Positions 24,086 through 34,349 of a stretch of 64,000 nt of DNA are shown here, in pieces; the stretch's first letter is position 1; each line of letters opens with the position of its first letter. The notes under the pieces were generated by a model. That model saw only the letters and a list, made by a program, of their open reading frames with translations. It was not told where the DNA came from and searched no databases. Origin of the DNA: Lojkania enalia (taxonomy: Eukaryota; Ascomycota; Dothideomycetes; Pleosporales). Position numbers and translations under genes: made by a program. The stretch spans positions 1 to 64,000 of the forward strand of contig ML986597.1 in the NCBI GenBank assembly GCA_010094045.1. Reading direction: 5' to 3'.

Positions 24086-26738
24086 ATGGCTACTCTTATG
24101 CCCATGGCTCAGCCATCGACGCCGCAAATCATCCGCTCCCGTCGTCATCAGGAGCCAAGCAACGCCACCCTTAGCCCTGCTGCGCAGGCCGTTGAGCTGC
24201 ACGAGCTTGATGCCGTCAATTCCCGCAGGACGCCACAAGCACCTCCGAATTCGAGCGGAATCTCGCCGTCTCATAGTGTGTCCGCGCAGACGAGCCGTGG
24301 CGACAGCGTGGGCGTCGCAAAGGACTTGGCGACACGAGGCAGCAATGGCATAACCGCGCTGAGTAACTTGGTCTATCCAACGAAGACACTGGGATACTTT
24401 GCGACAAGGTGAGGTGCTCTCCAGCCTCGACGGCCGTTTCGCGGGGTCAGACTGATGCGTTGCTTCCAGTGGTCTCATCGTGAATCGAATCATCGGGTCT
24501 GGCATATTCGACCTCTCGCCGGTTCTTCTCGATCTTGTTGGAAGCAAGGGAGTTGCACTTTGTATATGGCTGCTTGGTTGTCTGATATCGTGGGCTGGGT
24601 ACATCGGTCACCCCTTTGGTTCGAGCTACTCGCTAACCTGCTTAGTGTACTACTTTATATCGAGTACGGTGTCAGGTTTCCGCTCACGGGTGGCGAGCTT
24701 TACTATGTATGTTGAGACATGCTTAGTGACTCACGTTGAGCTATGCGGCTAATCTAGAGTGACCGATTTAGATCGATTTTCTGGGATTGGGACCACCTCT
24801 GTTAATCACCTATATGTACGCTGTCATGTTCGTAGTAATCATCGGCAGCCAGGGTAATGGCCTGGCCTTTGGGTCAGCCGTCCAGGTCGCAGTTGCTTCT
24901 AATCCTTTGTCTGTCGACGGTGGGTTGCAGAAGTTGTTAGGAATTGGGATAGTCGGCCTTGTTTGCCTTGCCCAGGCCAAATCCCGCGGCTTCAGCGTTC
25001 AGCTGAGTAATGCAATAGCCGTGTATAAGATTCTTCTTCTAACCTTTATCTCCGTACTCGGATTTGCTGCTCTAGCAAATGCTCGAACTGAGTCCGCGCA
25101 GAAGTCTTTCACATCCCAATACGGAAAGGAAAATTTTGCCAATGCTTTCTCTGGAACAAGCAGCAACGTTTATAACTATGGCTTAGCTACGCTGTTCATA
25201 CTAAGAGCGTTTCATGGATATGAGAACTCGAATCTTGTACGTCGCACTCACACAAATCTGCTAGAGACTCGCACTGACATGACTGGAATATAGATCTTGG
25301 AGGAGATTCGGAGACCCTTGGGCGACGAGTTTAGAGTATTTAGGCGATCCGCCAAAGTATCTATATTAGTAATAGGTGCTCTTTATGTTCTAGTCAATGT
25401 GGCCTTAGTACGTCTGCCCTAGCACACTAACGCAGTATTTCATGCTGAACGATTTACAGTTCGCAGCATGCTCTACTGAGGAACTTCGTCAAACCGTACG
25501 TTTCCTTGACACACATGTAGAAGAAACTCTTTGCGTAAGGCATTATGGACTTAGCGAAATGGTATCTAGATGGCTGATCGCTAAATTTATAATTGCTGCA
25601 AACCATGCCTTACCCTGTACCTATCCCCTCTTTCATCAACATACCCTGCTAACTGTTCTACCCCATAGCCAGATGGAACCGCTTTATTCTTCCAAAAGGT
25701 GTAGTTTGTCATGCCATAACTTGTCCGTCTCTGACTTGTGTAGATTTTCGGCGCTTCACATCAAGCACGACGCGCGTCTGGAATAGTAAGAGCAATATCC
25801 GCCTTTGGCTGTGTTATTGCTCATACATATACATTGGCTCGAGGTAGGCAAGCAAGAGCTGCTATCGGGAAGTTTTCGTTAACGAAATTCTTATAGTGAA
25901 GCAAGAAATCGGGCGAATGGGCATCTTACCATTCCCCGAGTTTTGGGCAAAGTCAACGCAAGGTGGAGCACCGGGACCTGCACTCCTGCTCCACTGGATA
26001 TTTACTTCGATACTTATTGCAGCGACCCCGTTGAATGATGCAAATGGTTATTATGTAATGAGCGTCTTGAGTACTTTGACTCGCACTTGGGTTTGCGGTT
26101 TGTTTGTCTGTCCGACTCGGACAAGCTTCGCTAAACAATCCATAGTCCTTCTTGGTACAGCGCTACTACTTGCTCCGAGGCTTAAAGCTTTTCGCCAGGC
26201 AGGTGAGTCATGGAGAGCGAAATCTATCCCCCAACTACGCCCTCGGGCTGGTACCTATATTGTGCTATTCCTCGCTCTGCTTTACACCTCCGCAAACGCG
26301 TTCGTATTCATCTTTAGCTGGTTCCCCGCAGACCTACAAAAGGGTTATTATAGTGGAAAGAGTCTGCTTCCAGCATACGTCTCACCTACCGTTGGTGTTA
26401 GCTTCTCAATACTAGGCGGCCTGTACTGGATTTGGGACCGTCGTCTTCTCCCAGCCGTAGGTTATCGGCTGGAGGTTGAGGCCGAACAGAGTGATGGAAA
26501 TGTTGTTCACATGAGCTTCAAGGTAAATTTTCCGAGTTTTCCGAGCTCTTACGAAGTTGCTAATTCGCTTTAGAGGTATATATCTGGGCCCTCGTTGAAA
26601 ATTTATTCTTTTTTTGATTCTACGATGAAGAAGTTGAACGCGGTGTGGCGACATAGGGCCGAGGGGGATGCATCGGTGACAGCACCGCTTTCGAGGACGT
26701 ACCTCACCTCTAGCAATGCTCGCCGTCTTGGGACTTGA
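24086..26738 (+). CDS. APC-superfamily amino-acid permease (L-type/methionine-permease-like)
   Basis: Plasma-membrane amino-acid transporter of the LAT/Mup1-like branch; the substrate is not determinable here. The eleven-exon model is 24086-24408, 24470-24598, 24646-24706, 24772-25236, 25294-25407, 25460-25495, 25669-25698, 25744-25843, 25897-26097, 26146-26522, 26574-26738. It sums to 2,001 nt (666 aa) with every junction in frame. Residues 1-105 are hydrophilic and cytosolic. TM1 begins with the APC motif GSGIFDLSP near residue 118. Further hydrophobic segments, the ILEEIRRPLGDEFRVFRRS loop and the SAFGCVIAHTYTLAR helix follow, giving about 12 segments in all. Exons 6 and 7 are only 36 and 30 nt, and the intron between them is unusually long (173 bp). 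The start is the first ATG of the frame; ATGs 5 and 7 codons on are alternatives. Confidence 0.9.
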
Positions 26739-26993
26739 TATTAGTTAGGGGAGTTAGTATATGTAAGCAAGAGTGGGTGGAGGCTGTACGGGTGTGTATT
26801 GATGGATGTCTTGATAGTTGTGCTGATGGTTGTCCTGACTTCTCGGTCAAGATACAGCAAAGGAATATATAGTAACGTGCTCCACCACTTAGCTGGCAAC
26901 ACCAGGAAGCTGGCAACCCGACCAGAATTACGGCACCTTTTTGACGATTTGCGTGACAACCATAAATTATTTTATAACGTAATCCACCAGCTG
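26739..26993. other. 3' flank of permease; edge of the gene island
   Basis: Normal-composition sequence without a supportable gene. A short minus-strand open frame here has no introns, motif or neighbour that supports it. Confidence 0.6.
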
Positions 26994-27027
26994 ATGCACG
27001 GCCCCACCTAATGTACGGCCCCACCTG
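26994..27027 (+). repeat. 17-bp direct repeat, two copies
   Basis: atgYacggccccacctR occurs twice in tandem, followed by another atgta. It lies exactly where the gene island meets transposon sequence. It may mark the terminal repeat of the DNA transposon whose transposase tail is read on the minus strand just to the right. Confidence 0.6.
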
Positions 27028-27139
27028 ATGTATGAATTCGTATTATCAACACCAACAACTTTTAAGGCTATATAGCCTTATATATATCGAAATATCACCC
27101 AATTTTCGATGGAGAGATTGCTAAGGCTTATATGGATTG

Positions 27140-27960
27140 ATTGAGCATGCTTTAGCTACCTATATCGCTCTGGGAGGTTGATTCTTCGGCCGCGCCTTGA
27201 TTGGCTGCCTACAACCACTGCATCGTCAACTGATGCTGCATCAACATCAATACCCTCAGAAACTTGAGCTGTAGGCTTGAGGCTCTTACGTTTACCAATT
27301 TTTTAGCTAACTTAATATTAGCTTGGAGTTGGTTCTGAGCTGCGCGAGCAATCCTTTACTCCTCGCGCTCAGCTACTTTTTGCTGCTACTCCCGCTGTCG
27401 AACTTCCTTTGCTACAGCCCTTATATAATACCTTTCTTTAAGTAATCAAGCTTTCTCCTTCTTCTATTAATCCCGTAGTAAGGCCTGCTTACTTTTTTAA
27501 AGCTGTAGCTGCTCCTGCTCGGCTTCTTTCTATACTTACTGCTCTCAAGCTTCTTATACCTTAGAAGGGGGCTTAAAAAGATAGCACTACTGTTATATTG
27601 CTGAGGCGCCTTAAGTAATAGAGGCTTAATATACTACCAAAGTTTCTCCTTATTAATAAGAGTTTCTTTAAGGCGTTAATTCTTATACTAAAATAGTATC
27701 CTTTATACTAAGATATAGTAGATTATCTAACTAAACTTTTATAAACGAGTATTATAGATATTCTTAATAGCCTACCTTAGCAGCTACTATATCTTCTACT
27801 AGTTAGAAGCGCTGAATACTAAGCTATTTAAATTGCTACTATTAGACCTATTATTCTTCTCTAATATAAAGCGTTTATGTATAGTATATAGGTTAAATAG
27901 TAATAGCTCTAACGTACCTTATAAACGAGTAGCCTATATAAGCGAGCGGTCTATTCTATT
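27140..27960 (-). pseudogene. Pogo/Fot1-like transposase C-terminal remnant
   Basis: The minus strand reads a Gln/Glu/Arg/Lys-rich coiled segment (about 27,590 down to 27,330). A Ser/Val-rich part and the tail GRRINLPERYR near 27,165 follow, a composition and ending typical of fungal pogo-family transposases. A single-base frameshift near 27,300 separates the coil from the tail. The last 250 bp are much less mutated than the upstream part, so RIP intensity rises away from the gene island. Confidence 0.6.
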
Positions 27961-28049
27961 ACTAAAATACGATACCTAAACTTTTAATAATAATATAATA
28001 ATAAAATTATAAGAATATAGTTTAAAACGAGAATTAAGTAAATTTTACT

Positions 28050-28294
28050 CTTTTAGCTATTAAAAGAGGCTAAATAAATAGTAAGAGATATACTACTTTA
28101 ATATTTAATATAATTAAAATAACTATAAACTAATAATATACTAGAATCTACTTATAGCGCTATTTTAAGTTTAACTTAAAAAGACTAATAAAATTTAAAG
28201 AGAAGGTTATTATTTAATATATATTTAACCTAGATTTATAAGAATTTATATCTACTTTAACTACTATATAAAATATAGCTAATAATATATTTAC
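28050..28294 (+). pseudogene. N-terminal fragment of another pogo-like transposase
   Basis: The plus strand near 28,195-28,290 reads a frame resembling the start of Fot1/pogo transposases (YIFNLDLxEFISTLTTI, compare the QYILxLDxRGF block of pogo-1). It is cut off by the gypsy-D insertion at 28,295. The upstream limit and inverted repeat are not identifiable. The stretch 27,960-28,050 shows nothing I can assign. Confidence 0.5.
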
Positions 28295-28410
28295 TATTAT
28301 AGACGCTTATATATAGTTAGTTAGTTATACTTTAGATAGTTAACTCTATTACTATATACTATATATAAATATTAAAATATTATATAATTAATAAAAATAT
28401 CTATATTATA

Positions 28411-30259
28411 ACGTATTCTACTATTAAAGCAGCTAAACTATCGAAGCGGCCACTTTTTCTTAGCATTATAAACACTACGTACGAACTATAATAAATCTAC
28501 AATGCGACCTTCTATTAATTTAATAAGAAGGTAGAATTGAGCTTACCTTATAGGCGTATAAATTAGACTAGTTTAAGAGCGTGCGACGCGCTGCTATAGC
28601 TTTTAATATATAATATTAACAACTCTCTACTCGACTTTACAGAATCGCATTTTACCCTTATATACAACCAAATTGCTAGAAGCTTATAGTAACTGAAGAA
28701 CAAATAATCGTACAATATATTCTTAACCTTAATTCGCGAGGATTTGCGCCCCGGCTATATAAGGTAGTAGATATAGCAGATAAACTATTAGGCGTATATA
28801 GTAGAATACTTATAGAAAAGAATTAGCCTAAACGATTTATAGCGCGTATAAATAAGCTTAAAATAGCTTTTAATTAAGTAAAGGATTACTAAAGAATAAA
28901 ATAAGAGAATCTAGAGGTTATTAACATATAGTTTAAGCTTATACGGGATACAATTGTAAAATATAGTATATATAATAATAATATCTACAACTTTAATAAG
29001 ATAGGTTTTTAGATAGGTATTATTAGTACTATAAAGATTGTTACAGGTTTAGAACGTCGTATAAGGCCTACTCTTATATAGCTAGGTAATTGCGAGTAGG
29101 TTACAGTTATCTAGAGTATCTATACTACTATATACGCGACCCTACTATTTATTATCTATAAAGAACACGTCTATATCTCTATATAGTATAAAGAAGTAGG
29201 TATACTATATAATTGGAAAATTTCAGTCTCTAAGAACGGCTGGACAAATAATATACTTAGTTTTAAGTAGCTAAAATACTTTAATAAGTATATAAAGATG
29301 CGTTAGATAGAGTTATATAGGCTACTTATTTTAGACGGCTATAAAAGCTACCTTAACCAGGAATTTAAAGATTACTGCTTTATACGAAAGATCCTAATAC
29401 TTTATATACCTTCTTATTTATTATATATACTTTAGCCTCTTAATATAGTTTACTTTTTACTATTAAAGCTGAAGTACTTATAGTATATATAAGACTTAAC
29501 GCGCCGACGCGTCTACTATATTAATAAAAAAGGCTTTCTTCCAGCCTTTAAGGACGCGTTTTTTAACGTATTTACGTACAAGAACTGTTAAAAGGCCTTT
29601 AAAGTAATAGGAATTATTCCTCTAAACGTATAAGTTATATTAGATTACCTTAATATACGACTGTATACCCTACTAGAACTACTTCTATAAGAAGACTTCT
29701 AATAGTCTAAAACTCTAAGTAATATATATAAATTTAGGTTACAATTAATACTTATATAAAAGTCTTTTATACGATTACTAAAAGAGGTGTAAGAAGGATT
29801 CTCACAGCTTATAAAAGGTGCTGAGTTAATACTACATTAGAATACGCTTCTTTAAGCTCGCAATTCTAAGCTTAAAAAGTAATTAGAAGAAGTAACTAAG
29901 CGTAAAACGTATAAAAGAAAGTATATTTAGTATAGTAGTATAGTATTATATAGTAAGGAATCTTTATACGTAGCTACTAAAGTATTTATAGGCTCTCAGC
30001 CCTTTAAGAAGACTCGTGGTGCTGATACTTAAGAAAGGGCTCAACCAGCTCAACGCTACTATAGTAACTATAGTAAGACTAGACATAACGCTCGTACGTG
30101 CTAAAAGGATAGTAGGGAAAATTCTGAATTAGATAAAAGTATATTATATATAGGATCTCTTATTAGTATTAAGTAAATTAACTTTTTATATATGGTATTT
30201 ATTGTGCTAAGAAAAAGTAGCCGCTTTAATAGTTTAGCTGCTTCGATAGTAGAATACGT
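28411..30259 (+). mobile_element. Pogo-1 copy 1: complete Fot1/pogo-like DNA transposon
   Basis: 1,849 bp with about 55-bp terminal inverted repeats starting ACGTATTCTACTA, flanked by TA (28,409-28,410 and 30,260-30,261). The empty site is seen in gypsy-B near 43,960. Copy 2 has exactly the same length. This is the least damaged of the four copies. Confidence 0.92.
28660..30130 (+). pseudogene. Pogo-1 transposase remnant (copy 1)
   Basis: DDE transposase of the Fot1/pogo group with RIP stops. It shows an N-terminal QYILNLNSRGFAPRL-type HTH region and a NFNKIGF block where NFDETGF is usual (catalytic acids lost). SVSKNGWTNN, LILDGYKSYL (DGHxSH block) and LQPLNIVYF (LQPLDVxxF block) follow, then a basic tail ending near 30,100. 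The family is about 500-550 residues, in line with the space here. Confidence 0.88.
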
Positions 30260-30586
30260 TATAGGTTTTTATAGAAGTTAAGTTTATACTATTATATAGA
30301 CTAGTTAGATTAGTAAAACCTTCCTCTATTATAGATATAATAAGTTAGTTATATTCTAGCTAATAGTTAATAACTATTACTAGTAGTTAGTTTAGGTATT
30401 ATAATATTACTATAATAGTATCTTTTTCTTAATTATAAGTTTTTATAAGTTAAGTATTTATATTATATTTAGGTTATTTTTAATTAAATAGTAGTTATTA
30501 ATACTAGTATTAGTTAAGATTATAAATATATTAGTATAATTAATTATTATTATATAATAGTATTATACTAGAAATTAGATTAGTTA

Positions 30587-30931
30587 ATATATTCTACTAT
30601 TAAAGCAACTAAACTATCGAAGCAGCTACTTTTTCTTAGTATTATAAATACTATGTATAAACTATAATAAATCTATAATATAATCTTCTATTAATTTAAT
30701 AAGAAGGTAGAATTGAACTTACCTTATAGGCGTATAAATTAGACTAATTTAAGAGTATATAACACGCTACTATAGCTTTTAATATATAATATTAACAGCT
30801 CTCTACTCGACTTTATAGAATCGTGTTTCGCCCTCGTATATAACTAAATTGCTAGAAGCTTATAATAATCGAAGAATAAATAATTGTATAATATATTCTT
30901 AACCTTAATTTATAAGAATTTATACCTCAAC
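30587..30931 (+). mobile_element. Pogo-1 copy 3, left end only
   Basis: First 345 bp of a pogo-1 copy, preceded by TA (30,585-30,586) and cut by gypsy-A at 30,932. Its continuation should follow the gypsy-A 3' LTR but falls in the assembly gap. It inserted into the internal region of gypsy-D. Confidence 0.82.
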
Positions 30932-31234
30932 TATTCTAGTAATACTGTAATACCTCTATACCTATACTACTCTTACTATAATACTCGAACCAGCTGCTAG
31001 TAACAGCTATTAGCTGCTAGCTAGAATATAACCGACTTGTTATAACTATAATAGAGGAAGGTTTCGCCGATCTAGCTAGCCTATATAGTAGTACAGACCT
31101 AGCTTCTATAAAAACCTATATAATATAGATATCTCTATTCTTTATATAATATTTTAATATTTATATATAATATATAGTAATAGAGTTAACTACCTAAAGT
31201 ACGATTAACTAACTATATATAAGCGTCTATAATA
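30932..31234 (+). repeat. Gypsy-A 5' LTR (303 bp)
   Basis: Same length as the LTRs of gypsy-C (59,625-59,927) and gypsy-B (58,777-59,079, reverse). The family's LTR ends are TATTATAG.../...TCTATAATA after RIP. Confidence 0.88.
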
Positions 31235-33864
31235 TTATATTATATTATCTACTATTATATACTATGGGTAAGGGCGTACTTATTAATATATTTAAAAAGA
31301 TTTAAGGTAAACTAGACTTTTTATAGTAGAAGAATAAGATGCTAGTAGAGGCCTTAATAACTTAAGAGAACTACTATAAGTTAGACCTTAAAGCGATATA
31401 AAGAGAATTTAGTAGCTACTAAATAGTTACCCCTTTACTAGCTACTAGTATATTAATAGTAACAGAACTATTACCCGCCCTTAGTCTAACTTAGCTTATA
31501 ACTCTAGTTTCTAAATAAATATCTACGTTAACTTCTAATCTGCCTAAAACTATATATAACTTATATTTCTATTCTAACTACTTATCTAACCTTTTAATAT
31601 TTTCTAGTAAATACTTAGAGCTTTTATACTTTATTAGAAAGTTCTACTATAAACTAGAAGGAAATACTAACTAATACCTAACTAAACGTACCTATCTTCT
31701 ATATATCTATTCCTACTTAGAATAAGACCTAGTAATATTAGTTAACCTATTAATAGATAAGGGTATTAACTCTATAAACAGCTTAGTCGCTTTCTTAAAA
31801 TCTACCTATAGCAACTAGAATAAGGAGACTATAGTATAGAGTAAACTAGAGACCTTAAAATAAGGCTAAAATAGGTTCTCTACTTACTTTACTAAATTCT
31901 AACGCTTGATTATAGATACTAAATTAAATAAGACCGGATAAATTATATATCTCTAATATTCTCTCTTTAATAAGCTCTGCTATACTATAATAGGTATTAT
32001 AATATCTAGCACCCTAAATAAATATACTAACCTAATTTTCCTATATAATACTAATCTATATTACCTATCTAGCAACTACTATAAATAACTAAAGTATTAT
32101 ACTACTTACTAAAAGGACCTAAATATTATAGAACTTAATACTTCTAGCTATATACCTATAAGCTCTAATAAATAAAAAAGGCGCTGTTATAAAAGATACT
32201 ATTATAAGTATAATAGTAAGAGATATATTTTGCTAGAATATAGCACCCCTCTACTATTAATCTATTAAGGGTTTTAAAGCTCTACTATACCTTATAGGTT
32301 CTACTCTTAATCTTTTAACTAATCCTCTAACTAATCTTTAATATACTTATTATTCTATAAATATAACTATTACTCTTACTTTTAAATATAGCTAGTTTTA
32401 CTAACTAGAATGTTACTAAAAAGTCTATTTTAGAAGTAAGTTACTTTTTAAGACTATATCTATACTAAATCTCTATATATTTATAGAACTAGCTTCTATA
32501 AAAATAGTTATAGAACTATTAGATTCTAGCTTCTTTCTTAATCTATTAAGACCTAGTCTAGTAAGATATTAATATTCTTATTAATACTAGAGCTACTAGT
32601 TATAGCTATATCTATAGAGACCTTATATATACTCTAAAACTCTAAAAGATATAACTTCTATATAATCTATATTTAACTAGCTTTAATAGAGAAGTCTTTT
32701 ATAAGAGAACTATCTTCTATTTAGTTATTTTAACCCTCTAATACCTAAACTATTTAGAGATAGTATATTTCTATATAATTATACTAGAAAAATACTAGTT
32801 AATTCTAGGATAGTTATAGATATATAAGTATTATATAAACCTAGACTATAAGAATAAATAGCTAGTTTTTACCGCTAACTAATACCTAACTTAATATTTA
32901 TAATCTACTAGTACTATTATCTACTAATAGGCTATTTAAATAGTTATTAAAAACTATAAACTATTTAAACCTAATATAAAGGGAGATTCTAAAGTAACTA
33001 ATTTATAACTCCTATATAGTCTAAAACTTAGGTAGTACTATTTAAAGCTCTACCTATTAAGTTATATCTAATATAATTACTAGCTGCTTAAAATACTATA
33101 TTAGTTAAAAGAACTTAAAATTAAAACTAATTTAATTTTAGACGAAGATTATAGTTAAAAAGATCTATCTAAACTTAAATATCTAAAGTCTATACTATAG
33201 TTAGATATATATTATATAAGTACCGTATTACTAGTTTAACTCTCTTAATAATCTAACTATAAAATCTTCGCTATATTAATAGTTAATATTAATAAGATTC
33301 TAGCTCTAAAAGTATATACTAATTCTATTATTAAAGTATTTAAAAAATACTATAACCTATTATCTATCTTTTATATAAAAATATAGATAAGTTACTTAAA
33401 TAATAACTATATAATTATATAATTAAACTAGAAAATAGTAAGTAAACTAGCTTCGGTCTATTCTATAGGATATCCTAGAACGAGTTAAAGGTACTAAAGA
33501 AGTATTTTAATAAGAACTTATCTAAGAAATTTATTAGAGTAAACTTATTACTAGTAGTTATACTTATAATCTTTATAAAGAAATCTAGAGGTAATCTCTG
33601 ATTTTATATAGACCCTAGAACCCTAAATACTATTACTATTAAAAACTAATACTCGATTCTACTAATCTAAGAAACGTTAACCTAATTTAGTAAAGCTAAA
33701 TACTATATAAAACTTAATATTATTACCACGTTTAATAAACTAAGAATTACTAAAGGAGATAAATAGAAGACTATTTTTTATATATACTATTAGCTATTTA
33801 AATACTTAGTAATATTCTTTAACCTAGCTAATATTTTAAGTACGTTCTAATACTTTATAAATAA

Positions 33865-34068
33865 TATTATGGGGATTTTCGGCTAGTCTGCCGAGCTGTA
33901 TTAGATATCGACGTACGATATCACGGTCGATATCACGCCGGATATCACGCTAGATATTAGCTAATATACCCCTTTTTCATGTACATAAATATGGCCCGCT
34001 GGCCATCTTTAATTAAGTAGTTTAGCTCCTCATCTCCCTCCCTAAGACAAGATTCGCCTCTTACTACA
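33865..34068 (+). repeat. Copia-1 5' LTR (204 bp)
   Basis: Contains five near-copies of a 12-bp unit beginning GATATC (starts at 33,904, 33,917, 33,929, 33,941 and 33,953), likely in the U3 part. It then has TATAAATA-like promoter sequence context (acataaatatgg near 33,983). It keeps more CpA and TpG than the interior. Confidence 0.92.
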
Positions 34069-34079
34069 GTTATAAGCCC
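34069..34079 (+). promoter_or_regulatory. Copia-1 primer-binding site
   Basis: gttataagccc, directly adjacent to the LTR; identical to the sites at 9,751 and 47,115. One RIP-type change away from a complement to the initiator tRNA-Met anticodon stem-loop. Confidence 0.65.
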
Positions 34080-34349
34080 GGTTACCGCACTAAAATAGCT
34101 GCAACTTAATTTATATATTGCGATCGATATCGCTCCTTTTTTGTTTAGTATTGTAATATCGCGATATTATTATCGTTATCGTTTACCAACGATTTTTTTG
34201 GGCACTTAGCTATCAGAATTACATGTAAATTCTATACTTTATAAGCCTATCAACACGCTGTATCGCGTTTAAGGCTATTTTATTCTCCAGTATCGATATA
34301 TTCTAGTATATTTCTGGTGTTGTAACGGTTGCATACTCCTCTATAGTTA

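Larger units (their letters stand above)
28295..30586 (-). mobile_element. Gypsy-D: partial Ty3/gypsy element (303-bp LTR family)
   Basis: In minus orientation this is the 3' LTR (28,295-30,417, interrupted by pogo-1 copy 1) followed by about 170 bp of internal sequence up to the insertion of pogo-1 copy 3 at 30,587. The LTR lacks 31 bp, present in gypsy-B, between two short direct repeats. The rest of the element is not in this window, presumably displaced beyond the right edge. Confidence 0.8.

Noticed and set aside
24062..24604. 180-codon minus-strand frame opposite the permease N-terminus
   Set aside because: It overlaps permease exons 1 and 2, whose frame and APC motif are clear; the antisense product is Arg/Ser-rich without motif.
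17940..26990. Biosynthetic gene cluster
   Set aside because: Pyrophosphatase, unknown protein and permease are not a coherent pathway; no synthase, P450 or cluster regulator is present.
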